Source: Pelargonium nanum
Taxonomy: Eukaryota > Streptophyta > Magnoliopsida > Geraniales > Geraniaceae
Assembly (NCBI GenBank): GCA_036897485.1
Contig: JAYMTF010000985.1
Coordinates: 1-27,517, forward strand
DNA length: 27,517 nt
Reading direction: 5' to 3'
Of this stretch, positions 1 to 12,300 are shown piece after piece. The translations under genes and the position numbers were made by a program. Below the pieces are notes generated by a model. The model did no database searches and was not told the origin of the DNA. It saw only the letters and a list, made by a program, of their open reading frames with translations. Position 1 is the first letter of the stretch. Each line of letters starts with the position of its first letter.

Positions 1-135
1 CCATTTCGGGTCAAAACAAAGTTCAGGGACCAAATTGGGTCAAAACACCAAAGTTCAAGGATTATTTTTGGTTAAAAAAAGTTTAGGGGCCAAATTGGAT
101 CAAAACACCAAAGTTCGGGGACTAAATTGGATCTT
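1..135. repeat. Diverged tandem repeat at window edge
   Basis: Three diverged copies of a unit built around 'ggtcaaaacaccaaagttcagg' halves and 'ccaaattgg' recur at about 45-50 bp spacing. The same word family reappears in the inverted-repeat element at 553-741. It is probably the end of a transposon-derived repeat that continues outside the window; the family is not identified. Confidence 0.55.
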
Positions 136-552
136 TTACCTAAAATTAAATTAAATGAAAGAACACATCACTGTTTTATTACAAATAACAATTCCACGCA
201 ATTGTAACAGACAAGCCTCACTAGTGGGTACTACTTCATGCCTAGTGTTTGAAAACATGAGCATTGCACCAACTTGTAGACGTCTTCAATTTTAACAGAT
301 CAAATAAACATAACATAATAAATTTGAAAAAGTTACAAAACCATTTTTAATATTTTCTTTTACAAGATAAAGGAGAAGCCATCACTGTCAGCCAAAATTT
401 GGTAAAATCCTATGTTTCTTGGCTGTTTTTGTTGCCTCTCTTTTGAAAGGGAATAGGAAACATCAACAGTAAATGTTCAGCTACTGATCATATGTTAAAA
501 AAAATAGGGAATCTTGCATGTCTATATTCCCAATTTTTTAAATAAAATACTT
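136..552. other. AT-rich intergenic DNA
   Basis: No frame with recognisable protein similarity, no RNA gene and no clear transposon ends are visible. It could be the 3' flank of a gene outside the window, but nothing in the sequence proves this. Confidence 0.4.
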
Positions 553-741
553 AATTTGGTTCATGAAATTTTGTGTTTCGATTCAATTTGATTCATAAAT
601 TTTTACTTGGCTTAAAGTAATCGCGAAAGGTTAAAGAAAAAAGTTTAACTAAATTCGATCGAAACACGAAAGTCCGTATACTATATTTTTGATTGAAAAA
701 TGTTTATGAACCAGACTGAATCAAAACACAAAAGTTTATGG
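553..741. mobile_element. Small inverted-repeat (MITE-like) element
   Basis: The left end (about 553-608) and the reverse complement of the right end (about 690-741) match over roughly 50 bp with scattered mismatches; both contain 'ttttgtgttt(c/t)gattca' and 'ggttcataaa'-type words. The core is AT-rich and non-coding. No clean target-site duplication was found, so the superfamily is open. It ends about 200 bp before the FAF-like start codon and so may overlap that gene's promoter. Confidence 0.5.
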
Positions 742-939
742 AGCACATCGAGTCTTTTTCCGTCTTTATTTTCTACTGTGCAGTGTGTGGCAAACCAAGA
801 ATTGTACAAGTCAAGTGGTGCGAAAAGTGCCACTTTTGTGCACTACAAATTCACTTCACTCATGCCTCATTTCATGCACAAACCTCTCAGTCTCCAAACA
901 CACATTTTCCTTACAAGCTCATCACCAAATTTCCCAAAA

Positions 940-1698
940 ATGGCAACCATTGTGTGTCAAGCTCTGCAATCCCGTCTCGAGTCCACGACTCTCCGGCTCA
1001 AATTGTCCACCCCAAAGCCACTCGCCGATCAAGGCGGTGCCTGGAGCTTCCTCCAAGCTCTGTCCCTGCCACAACCCAAAACCGACGAACGAAAAGACAT
1101 TTATGTCCATCCCCTGGAGGTAAAGAAATGGAGCCTCAGCGACAAGAGCTTGGAAATGTGCACGGAGATGTTGTGCAGCGAGAGCGGCTGCGACGACATG
1201 GTGTCCTCTTTGTCGTCAGTGATCGGCTCGCAAGCCGAAAAGAGGAGTAAAGTCACGGCAAATCAAATCAAAATTTGCCGCGACTTTCCTCCTACCTTGA
1301 CCACAATACGCGGAGGCGAAGCCCTGCGAATAAGGGCCCGCCGCCGCGACGGGCGGTTAGTGATGGAGGCTGTCAAGGCTCCCTCCAATCTTACTTGCTT
1401 TCGTTCTGTGAGGAACCACGGCCGCCTCAGGCTCTACCTTTCGGAAAATTCTAAACTAAGCAGAGAGTGTGTACGGACACAATGTGACATAATTCGTGCC
1501 AATCAACAACAGCAACAATGCGACAATGATGTTTGCTTGTTGAGGTCCAGGGAGGACGTGGATGGGAATAATTGTAAAGTTGGGGGTGGAATGGGGAATA
1601 GGGAATTTTTAAGGCCAATTACAAGTAGTTGCAAACAGGGGGAGGTTGAGAATAAAGGACTTTTGAATTGGGAGCCATTTTGGGTGGCTACTTCCTAA
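940..1698 (+). CDS. FANTASTIC FOUR (FAF)-like protein
   Basis: Intronless gene of 252 aa. I start at the ATG at 940 (context aaaaATGGca) because the frame upstream, open to 700, runs through the inverted-repeat element and is not FAF-like. Seen: a conserved N-proximal block at about residues 55-83 (YVHPLEVKKWSLSDKSLEMC followed by a TE...ESG stretch), the FAF domain at about 115-170 (FPPTLTTI, then LRIRARRRDGRLVMEAV), a short Gln run at 189-193, and the family-typical C-terminus LLNWEPFWVA. Known of the family: plant-specific proteins; Arabidopsis FAF1-4 affect shoot-meristem size and the WUSCHEL/CLAVATA loop, and many relatives are annotated 'FAF-like, chloroplastic'. Whether this member is a true FAF or a FAF-like paralogue cannot be settled here. 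The N-terminus (MATIVCQALQSRLESTTLRL) is Ser/Thr-rich and basic, compatible with but not proof of plastid targeting. No strong TATA box is visible between the upstream element and the start. Confidence 0.88.
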   Translation: MATIVCQALQSRLESTTLRLKLSTPKPLADQGGAWSFLQALSLPQPKTDERKDIYVHPLEVKKWSLSDKSLEMCTEMLCSESGCDDMVSSLSSVIGSQAEKRSKVTANQIKICRDFPPTLTTIRGGEALRIRARRRDGRLVMEAVKAPSNLTCFRSVRNHGRLRLYLSENSKLSRECVRTQCDIIRANQQQQQCDNDVCLLRSREDVDGNNCKVGGGMGNREFLRPITSSCKQGEVENKGLLNWEPFWVATS

Positions 1699-1787
1699 AG
1701 CTTTGTTTTAGTTTTGGATCTATCTTTATAAATCAAAATTCCAACCAATTTTAAGTTTGTGTATATATGGTTGCACTTGCCTCCTGC

Positions 1788-1793
1788 AATAAA
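1788..1793 (+). terminator. Poly(A) signal of the FAF-like gene
   Basis: An exact AATAAA lies 90 nt past the stop codon, the usual spacing for a plant near-upstream polyadenylation element. Confidence 0.5.
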
Positions 1794-1924
1794 AGCATTG
1801 TATTTGATCTATGCAAATTGGTTTTAGAGACATTTGGGGTTTTCATTGTTGGCCATTGAACCCTTGTAATAGCCTATGTGAGAAATAATTGTATTGTTGT
1901 AGTCTTTTATAAGTGTGATTCCTC

Positions 1925-2390
1925 GCCACTCTCCTTTCATGCATGGTAGATAAGAGAGATTGATTTAAACGTGAAGTGTGGATGAATGAAATTAAGTCGA
2001 GAGTATTACTTAACAGTCTCTTTTACGTGCAAGGTGGATAAGAGAGACAGACTTGGGACTGGTTTATTCAAAATACTAATTGAGGCATCCACCTATCAGG
2101 TTAAACTTTTGAGTTGAAGTCAAGTTTGACATGATATCATAGTTGGTTTTGTTTGAGTCTAATGACATGTTTTCCTTACCTCTCGACTTAAGTCTATCTA
2201 TACATGTGTAAACCCGGGTATATCTCTATTGTCCGACTTACACGTGAGGAGGAGTGTTAAGTGATGCTCTCGAATTAAGTCCATCCATCCATGTGAAGCT
2301 TAGATCCATATTTCTTATCCAACTTCCACATGAGGAAGAATGTTAAGGAATCACATATTGTAACAATATGATATCATAGATGCGCCTCTT
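1925..2390. repeat. Decayed LTR-type repeat cluster (fossil)
   Basis: Two direct copies of an about 86-bp unit (2181-2266 and 2268-2353) share the purine-rich word 'cacgtgaggaggagtgttaa'-like and 'ctctcgacttaagtc'. An inverted copy lies at about 1930-2014. 'gatatcatag' near 2133 and 2372 resembles the methionine-tRNA primer-binding site found next to plant LTRs. The purine-rich word is shared with the small LTR element at 13981-14492. I read it as a broken, old, non-coding LTR-retroelement remnant; family uncertain. Confidence 0.45.
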
Positions 2391-3180
2391 TTGAATCAAT
2401 TTAAATAAGCAAACTACAACGATTTTGTATTTTTTTCTTTTCAAAGAGACCTTATAACTTTTTTTAAATCCAAATTATGATCAAGACTCAAAGCTCTCTG
2501 ATACTTGGAACATGTAGCTTTCGCAAGAAAAACATGTCATTGAGCAGAAAACCCCATACATATTTGTAGAAAATCACCTTGAATGTGAGAGAAAAATCTT
2601 CACATGAAGTATACATGAATAACAAATAGTAGAATTCTATAAAAAAATTTCTTGAAACAACAAGTTTATATACGAAAACTAAATGATAATGAACGCACAT
2701 CTATCTTTCTTTCAAAAAGATACTTATGTTGCTTACTTATCTAACAAGATGGTGGCATGTGATTGGCCAGTTATGTCACGAAGCACACAAGAAACTTTCA
2801 ACTTCCGGATGTGTCTACCATCCTCCATGAGTCATTCGGCCTTCATAGGCAGAGTGATTTCTCGATGAGAACCATCGTTATTAGGGTATTTTTACAATTA
2901 AGTTGTACACAATAAAAAAGAGAGAATATAGAGTATATACTTTTGTGGCAATTATCACCCACTCATACCTATTTCATAAATATGTATCCACCCATTTTAA
3001 GTCATTATTATATTTTATTGTTCCCATTTTGTCTCAAAAATAAATTTTTGGACAATCTTAAGGGCTTTTACACATAAATTCATTTGGGGTTGACTCCAAA
3101 GTGTAAGAAAAAAAAAAGGGATTAGATTGATTGCAGTGTAGTATAATAATACTCTGTGAATTGAAATGCTACACCTGAAC
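2391..3180. other. AT-rich intergenic DNA upstream of KAPP
   Basis: Only short chance frames (such as 2683-2868 on + and 2488-2700 on -), none with recognisable similarity. No RNA gene or clear transposon was seen. Confidence 0.4.
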
Positions 3181-3201
3181 CTGAAGAAGAGTAAATAAAA
3201 T

Positions 3202-3209
3202 TATAAAAA
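3202..3209 (+). promoter_or_regulatory. Candidate TATA box of KAPP
   Basis: TATAAAAA lies 96 bp before the chosen ATG (3305). A start of transcription about 30 bp downstream would give a leader of roughly 70 nt and would put the in-frame ATG at 3221 upstream of, or very near, the transcript 5' end. Confidence 0.45.
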
Positions 3210-3304
3210 TAAAAATAAAAATGAAAAAGAAATGCGACTATTTCAAAGCGATCTTCACGGAAATCTGCAGCCAATCTCTTTCTCTGGGAAGAGAGGCGAA
3301 GAAG

Positions 3305-6300
3305 ATGGCGATACCAGAGAGCATTGTCGGTGTCCTCCTCCTTATGCTGCTTCTGATCCTTCTTCTTGCTCTCTTCCTTGCCTGCCGTCCATGGCGCTAC
3401 TTCTCTTTCTCTTCCAGCTCTCGCTCTCGCATCGTCAAGGTACGCCGCTTCTCCATTTCCATTTCCTTTTTCTTTTCTTGATTTTCAATTCTCTCTCGCA
3501 CGTATCGCCCTCTTTTGTTCGTTGCTCCCGTACTGCAATGTCTCGGTTCTGTCGCGGATGATTCGTTTGAAACTTGATTTCTTCTGGATATATCATTTGA
3601 CCCTTGCTTGTCGTTAGATTTCGCTGTTCCGCTTACTTCTGTGTGGATTTACTGTATGATCGAGAATATTAGGAATGTTGAGGGTTTTAGTTTTGCTTGA
3701 TGTATGTTGTAAATGGTTATCTAGGAGTGAGCTCTTTTAAGTGACTAGTGTGCGGGTTTGTGTTTGTGATTGGATCATTGATTCTTGGAGGTTTACGATT
3801 CCAGCTTGGTGTTCTTGGGGTTAAAATTTCTTGAATAGGTAAGCTTGAGCTGAAAATTCGAAGTGGTGGTTAGGGTCTTGATTGCTCATTTCTTTGCTGT
3901 AGTCTTTGTTGTTCTTAACTAATTACTGAGCTACAAGTTTAGTGTCAAATTTAATGATTTGGTGTCTCTAGTTTTGATTTTTTTGGAGGCATTCGAGAGG
4001 AGGCCATAGCACCCTGCATTATTTAGCTTTTACTGGTATTTTCGGTCTAATGCTGTTAAGAAGGTTTTGAAATGGAAGAATTTGGAAGTTGCGTTTCTTA
4101 ATCAATAATGGTATGCAGCATTAATATGTTCAGTAAGATAATGCTTTATGTAAGAAAAGTCATAATGGTAGCTACATCTTCTTAAGTGCTAAGAGGAGAA
4201 CCTAAATTTCAAAGTATTTTCGGTGAAAGAAATTTCCTTCTTACCATAATTGATTTACATGATTCCGTTTGTGCACTTGAATGTGCATTTAGAGAAAGAA
4301 CCTGAAATTCAATTCAGGAATTTCCCATACATGGCATGCTTCTAGGTTCTAAAGCTTAATTTTGTCGAAAACATTAGATCATGCACTTGCATCTGAATTT
4401 TGAGAAAGAATCAGGAATGGAATTCAGGAATTTTCCATATATATCATGCTTATTGGTTCTAAAGCTTATTTATGTTTGAGACATGCCATTAAGTCGGTCA
4501 AACAATGATTTACAGCTTCATGCTTTGGATGATGTCATTAATTGCATTTTGATCTGGATCCCAAGTTACAAATTGACATAATATATACAAAAGTATTTAC
4601 TTGTGTGAATTACTAGATAGATTCCATGATGATTTTTTGTTTTCATTTGTGTATGTTTTTAATTTCACTGATGCTAAATATTTAGAACATTTTGTTTCTC
4701 ACAATGTTTGCTCAATGCAATTGCATCCTTTGTAGGTTGGTGACCTTGATAGGCCCCTTGTTTCAGATGATGTAGAGCAAGCTCAGAATCAAAGCAATGA
4801 ATTGTCTATAAACTTTGCTTTGGAGGAATCATGTCCCCCTAGTGAAGATTTTTTGAGCTCACCCCGAACACAGGGACTTAATTTTAAACATAGGGTTCCT
4901 CCACAATCTTCTCATTTGAACCAAGGTATACAACTATGTTTTCTAGTCTTGATTTCTGTTTATCTGTACATGGTAATGATTTAATTGCTCTTTCACTTCC
5001 TATCACAGTGAACATCTAATTTTTCAATTTTGTAGGTGAAAGTGTGGTCCTAGATATAATTTCCGATCCTTCAGAAGATGTTTTAATTGGTCAGACACTA
5101 AAGCGACCATCGTCCTTGAACAACATTATTCAAGAGCAGAAACTCGACAGAAAGAATGATCTAAGTGAAAATTTGAAATTTGGTTCTGAAAATGATGAAT
5201 TGCAAGAAATTTTGGCTACGGATAGCAGAGATCAAAGTAATTTCTTTTTTTAGTCTCACATATTCAAAGATTTAATACTTTGTACCAACTTTATTTGGCC
5301 GAAAATGTGAAACATGTCTTCATATCGCTCTGTTAGAAGTGCAGGAAGCTGTATCACCCTGGAGGTTCTCAATGGTCCTGCTCACGGGTCACGATGTTCT
5401 GTACAGTCCACAAATACCTCTAGACTTCCACTGACACTTGGAAGGGTTACTCCATGTGATTTATTAGTGAAGGATTCAGAGGTGTCAGGGAAACATGCAA
5501 TGATAAACTGGAATATGGATGTAAACTTAATCACTACTAATCACTTTTGCTCGTGTTTATAATGCATATCATGTATAAAGCACTCTGATGATCTGTAATT
5601 GTGTTGTATATACAGAAATTGAAATGGGAGCTAGTAGACATGGGTAGCCTAAATGGAACGCTCTTAAACTCTGAACCAATCAATCATCCAGAATCTGATA
5701 GAAGACATTGGGGTGATCCAACTGAGCTAGCAAATGGAGATGTAATAACTCTTGGCACAACATCAAAAGTATATGTAAGTCTGTGCCTCTATGAAGATAT
5801 AACTGTAGCAATTTCTTCAATTCAGTAATGTTGATGGATCTTCTGTGTACCTTAGAATAGGTTCAGAATAACTGAAATACATACTTGGAAGATAAAATTT
5901 CTGATTTGTCTTTTTCAATAATCTTTTGATTTTAGATTCCCATTATCTTGGTAATAAACTTATTAAAGTGTATATTGTTGGAATCTGCAATTAGTTTTCA
6001 AAATTTGACATGTTAGAACGTTGTATGTTCAGTTACGGTTTCCACAATATCTCCCCATTGCATTTATAATCTTTGTATGGCCTCTATGATCGGAAATAGA
6101 GCTCAATTCTGCTCAAATATCAAGGAAAGTGCTAAAATGGATTCATATTTCCTACTTTAATTAAAATAAAATCCTATTAATTACTTGCAGTTGTCGAAGT
6201 GTTGAAAGTTGTTTCAAGTAAGTGGTTAACAAGTTCTTCATGATTCATATATTTGTTGTCGTAGGTAAGGGGTTGGTTCCTCACTATTTCAGAAAAGAAG

Positions 6301-9300
6301 AAGATAAATATTAAATTTCTTTCCCTTTAATCTCCCACTATTGTTACAAATATTAATGGTTATCTAAATGTCTTGTGTACCAATGTTTAAACTAAAATGG
6401 ATGTTGCACCTTCCAGTTTACTTATTTGCCTATTGTAAATATGGTTTCTGATATCTACATATTTTAATCCACGGCAGGTTGAGATTACATCACAAACCGA
6501 GATTCAAATCCCTTTCGGAGTTGGTATGGCTTCGGATCCAATGGCTTTGCGCCGAGGGGGGAAGAAGCTTCCCATGGAAGATGTGTGCTATTATCGATGG
6601 CCTCTTCCTGGGATTGAAAAGGTTTATGAGTACTAAATTCTTTTTTGATGAAGATATAAAATGCAGTTCTCTTGAATCTCTTTCTCACCTGGTTTGCAGT
6701 TTGGACTTTTTGGCATCTGTGATGGACATGGGGGAGCAGGGGCTGCCAAATCTGCGAGCAAGTTAGTGTTATTTCATTTAAAATTATTACGCTGCTATGT
6801 ATATTTCCTTGCATTATTGGCAGCCTCATAATGTTGCATTATTACCTTCAGTAGTGAGGGTTCACTTGAATATTCTTCATCTTGCTATAGAATTGTTGTG
6901 GTTGCCATTGAGTGATGCATCCTAGCTATGTGTCCGGAGTTGCATTCATATCTATATGGATGTGATATAGAATTTCGGATTTTCATTTTATATGGAGAAC
7001 TAAGTACTGTTTATACTAATAGCATATCCTGATTTTTTTTTTTTTAAAATGTTTTTGAAATTTTAGCATGTTTCTTATACCTCTTAAGTTATTAATTTAT
7101 ATCATCATGTTGTGTACTATTTATGGAATTTTGTGAGATTTGATTTGATTGTTTCTCTCAAGGAACATTTATCCCATGTAAATGGTCCCATTTTGTTGTT
7201 TGTTTCTTTTTTTTTTTTTGTAGTTACACTTACAGTTTCCATTTTACCAATGACGCTATGTTCAGCGATTCTTAATCACTCTCAGTCTAATCTCTCATGC
7301 ATTGGTATTGTAGTTATCAGTTATTTAGCATTTTACTAATTGTCGTTCAATGATGAATTTCTCTAGAATTCTGCCTGAGATGGTGGCTTCTATTTTGTCT
7401 GATTCTGCAAAAAGGGATAAGGTTTTGTCTCTATGCGATGCTTCAGATGTTCTCGAAGCTGCATTTTCTCAAACCGAAGCGTGCATGAATCATGAATATG
7501 AGGTTTTTCCCCCATTTAATTTATGCTTCTCTTTGTCATTATCTTTTGTAATTAACTATAACAAGGATGTTTGTGTTATTTATCAGTCTTTGGTTCATTT
7601 GATTTGTATTCCCATGCTCTTCTCTTTACTCTATACATAGTTTTTTCATGATATTGTATATTCTCTATTGCTGGAATATCATCTCAAAATGTATTTGATG
7701 TGTTTGTAAGTTTCACGTGTTTAACAAATAGTGTAAATTTCTTGATGAAGTGATGTTGATGTGACTTTCTGCAATATAAACTGCTATATGGGTAGGTTGC
7801 TTATGTTCACCTTACCCTTTCTACCCTTTTTCAACCATGCTAATCATATCCTTTTTTGCTATTTTTTTCGTGCCCTCTTATATACTTCTATATGAATCTA
7901 ATTAATCCCCTCACTTCAATCCAGCCCAAAGTTTCCATTAAAAGCTTCTTAAAAGAGCAGTGAGTTCTCTAGCAAATGTCTTATTCATTATTGACGTGAC
8001 ATTGAAGAATCAATATCGTTGGTGGAGCAATCTTTTGTGAGGATAATATAAATGCAACCATAGATGTTAAAAACCTATAGCACATAAAGGTGCAAAGGTT
8101 ACTGGGTCCTAGGTACGTGCCTTGGGAAGATGAGACACTATGTGGCTTATCTGATATTTGTAGAATTTTCTGGCTCCGTGGCAGCCTAATAATCAGGTAA
8201 AAAATAAATTACTGAAGTCCAAAAGAGAATCTGGTTAGAGAATTAAAGAAGAGAAGGTCATGTGTAGAAGTTGAAACCTAACAAACACAGAAAAAAAGGG
8301 GAAAGGAAATATAACAACAGGATTTATAAAATAAAACAAAAACTAAAAATTCAGAATTGTTGAAGTGCAGATTGCAGAGCACAAGGGAGAAAAGAAAACA
8401 GAAGAGGATACAAAACATGCTTTCTTTACTCAACAAGAGAGAAGAAAGAAGAAAGTTTGCTCTAGTGGAATAGTAATTTTGTTTGAGATAATAGATAAAC
8501 ATTTTTTTTTGAAGATGAATGAGCAGTTGATATTTAATTTAAAGTTATGTGATGGCAATGGAAGATTTTGTTAATTTTCCCACACCGACCTCTCTAGAAA
8601 GTAGGAAAACATATAATTTGGTAAGTAAAAACTATAGAAGAAAAATAACATATAGGTTCTTGAGGTGTGTCACCTCACCTTACCATTGATGAGGCTCAGA
8701 TCCTTGCACTTAAGGCGCGTCTTTAACTTTAAAGAAAAAAAAAACCTTAAGAACAATTGTGCTTTTTGTTTCTGTTTCTTTTGAAGTTTGTATTTACCAA
8801 AAAAATCTTTTTCTGTTTTCAAGGGATTTGATAAGAAATGTTATTAAAATTTTAATAGTCATTGTGTAATTTTCAATTAAGACAGGAGAAAAGTCTAAAC
8901 ATCAGTTGCTCCTTTCATAATAAAAAGAAGAAGCAATATACTGATTATCTAAATGAAAAATACTTACTCTACTGAAGCAAACTCTCTCCTGTCTTCTTTC
9001 TCCTTGCTGAGTAAGGTAAGCGTGCTTTATATTCTTCTTTTTTTCCTCACCCTTTTCTTCTCTGCTACAACTCATTTTGTTCCTGTTGTTGCACTTCTCT
9101 TCTCCTGTTTTCTATCATTTTGTAGTATTGTTTTTAACTTCTTCTCCATGCAACCTCTTCTTTCATTTTTAAGCTGATTATTCTAGAGAGTACTTGATAA
9201 TCAGAGTGTGCCTCACATTCATTTGGTGTCTGTCTGTGTCTTGCGTAGAGGTCCTAAGAAGTAAGAACCCCTTTCCCTTTAACAACTATGGTATAAATGC

Positions 9301-12300
9301 AAATAATCTATTATGAGTAGCCCTGAAAGCATGCAAATGTAGGTCTATGGTATAGGAAACCCCCCTCCCCAACTTTCTCCTTGCCCATCTAAAGAGAATC
9401 AATTTTGAATAGGGTTCTTTCTTCGTTATAGATTGGCTCTTTTACATATCCTAGTAGGAGATACAAATTTGTTCTTGTCACTAGAAACGATCGCTTGCCC
9501 TGGCACAAATTCTTGGAATCGAATCATATGTCAAAAAATTACTTTCCTATTTTCGATTTGAAGGTTCTTAAAGAAGGACGAAGCCGAAAATTATATTTTC
9601 TGGCATGGTAGCACTTCAAGTGACAAATCAAAACTTGCAGGAGGGCTACACTCATGTCCTTTGCATTGAACTCGCTCAATGCGAACTAACTAAGAGCGTT
9701 AATACGATAACATATTATAATTTTCTTCTGGTCTAGTGTTTGTAATATTCTAATATGTCCTAAAGTAATCAGTTTAGTGAAATAAATGGAGTCGATAATA
9801 GATAGTTGACAACATCTGAAGTTGTATTTCAATATTATAAGTTATCTAAACATTTGAGTCCTACAAGTTTCTATCTTGAAGAATACTTGGGTGTATGATT
9901 TAATTAGTTTTATGGTAAACTACACTTTGTTACATATATACCCATACCATTTAATCGAACAAGTGAGTAGTGACTTGATGTAAACACTCAAGCATTGAAA
10001 GTAGTTTAGTTGCATGTTTTATGGTGAAATATTTGTTGATGGTATGTTATATCCTTGAATATGTTGATAATTACACTGCAAAATATTTTCGTCCTGTTCC
10101 CGCTAATCTTTTACTACATCTGTTTAAACCTTTCATTTTCTTTTAAGTAATCAAGTCCTTGCAGGGTTGTACAGCAACTGTCCTTCTGATTTGGGCTGAT
10201 GGTCAAGAAAATTTCTTTGCACAATGTGCAAATGTGGGTGACTCAGCTTGCATTATGAAGTAAGTGTATAAGTCGTCATTTGTTGTTTAAAGGATCATTA
10301 CGGTATTATTTCACGAGTATCTGTTGGACTTGGTGTCTCGGATGAATCTTCTATTCTGGATTATGCTAATCAATTGTAAAGTTCAACTTCATAGGTAATT
10401 TGTATTTAAAGGGGAGAATTCAGTTGGGAGAAATTAAAATTCGTAGAGGTGGGTCTAAGTTAACATGGAAAGAACATTATAACTCTTTGCCTAATTAGAT
10501 AAGATGGGGTGGAGTTTCAATGCTTATAGGTAATTGTGAGTTTTGAAGAACCTGATCAATTTTTAAGAAGCTACTTGGTAAAAAATTTATTGCAACTCCA
10601 ACAGGTTTGGTGAAATCTTCATAAATCATTAGGAAAAAGTTTTTATAAGTTGCAATTCCAAATTTTGATCGTGAATACTTAGGTTGTCTGGTCTAGAGAA
10701 CTATTGTTACTGGATATTTAGTTTGAAGGAAATGGAAAATCCAAAGTCTTAAATTGAGATTGGCGGGAACTAAGGGATAGTGGTTTCTAAGACGTTCCTG
10801 CTATCAGCATGGTGGGAATTTTTTAGGGTCTCTTTCTGGTGGCACCTAATTATGTGCTAACCATACAGATTCTAACATATAAAGAAGTATTAATTGACTA
10901 ATAAGAAAAAGGTGTGCAATTATCAATTCTCATTAGCGTGTGCAAGTGTTGCACATGTTATACAAGATTACAGGTTGTTAGTGGCGAAAGATAACATGAT
11001 ATTAGCTGTTATTTGCAATTGCACTTGACGATAGATATTGTTATTCTGTAAAGCTATATTTTATGTTATTGTGTTGAGGTACCAACAAAAGAAAACAAAA
11101 GTGTGTTGCTTAGTGATGTTTCCATATTAGCTTGCTCTCTTTGATTCTAAAATTATTTCATTTTTGTTGTTTCATCACTGGTATACAAATCTATATGATT
11201 CTTTGATTTATCTGCAAGGTTGCTGTTGTATCTTGCTAGTGAATTAAGAATCTTTTTGTGGCAGTATTGATGGGAAGGAAATTAAGATGACAGAAGATCA
11301 TAGGATAAGTAGTTATTCTGAAAGACTTAGAATTGAAGAAACTGGGGTACCTTTGAAAGACGGAGAAAAACGCCTATGCGGTATGGAAAAATCACTTTGT
11401 ATATGTTGCAGATTTGTATCATAAAATTGGCTTAATTACTCACTCCTACCTCCTCTTCTTCTGTTATTAATCAGGTTTAAATCTTGCTCGTATGCTTGGA
11501 GACAAATATCTGAAACAGCAAGATGGACGATTTAGTTCTGTGCCTTTTATAAGTGGAGTTGTGCGAATTGACAAGGCAAGCAGGGCCTTTGCTCTACTTG
11601 CAAGGTGATGTTTGATTGCATCTTCATTGTCTTGCTTTAACTAATTTTTTCCACTGTTTAAGGCATCATCTTCTTAAATCATCATTGTCATATTAATTCT
11701 TCATTTAAGATATAAAAGTTGCCATCATTTGAGAGTTATTTTTTCATTCAATTATTATAATTGTTATTTAATATTTAATATTTAATATGCTTTCATCCAA
11801 GTATTTCAATATTATATTTTTGTTAATTCATTTTGGTAATGTGACTGAGGGTTTGGCATGGCATGTTTGAGTAAAGGAAATGACCCTAATCAGACCTCAC
11901 TATGTTGCAAGTCTGGTGCACAGGTCCACCTTTTTTTATTGTTGTAACATGACACCTGATTTTGCTGATTGCAGTGATGGCTTTTGGGATGTCATTAGCA
12001 TGAAGAAGGCAAATCAGCTAGTTTATCAGGTTATTATATCTGTTTTACATTATTTATTACATCTGTCCCAAAATAACTGCCTTTCTAATTAAATTTATTT
12101 GTCCCAAAATAAGTCTCCTCTTTCCCTTTTGTTAGTAAATTGTTCGTGAAGTACCAATATTATCTTGAATATAAGTTAGGTAGCGTTTGGATCTTTTTTT
12201 TTTGTTTGTAACGTGAACGACATTCCCATTCTTTGTGATTGCATTAGGAAAAAAAACCTCATTTTTTTTTTGTAATGTTCAATCATGAGAATGGTTTTGG

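Noticed and set aside
700-939. 80-residue N-terminal extension of the FAF-like frame
   Set aside because: It overlaps the inverted-repeat element, lacks family similarity, and the ATG at 940 has a good context and family-like N-terminus.
6485-6829. 114-residue minus-strand ORF
   Set aside because: Antisense to KAPP exons 6 and 7; no similarity of its own.
8078-8165. Possible outer transposon end in KAPP intron 8 ('gggtcctaggtacgtgccttggg')
   Set aside because: No convincing partner end was found after 9180, so it is not called as an element.
8278-9177. Two small hydrophobic ORFs on opposite strands that resemble each other
   Set aside because: Their similarity follows from the inverted repeat in KAPP intron 8, and they lack any other gene signal.
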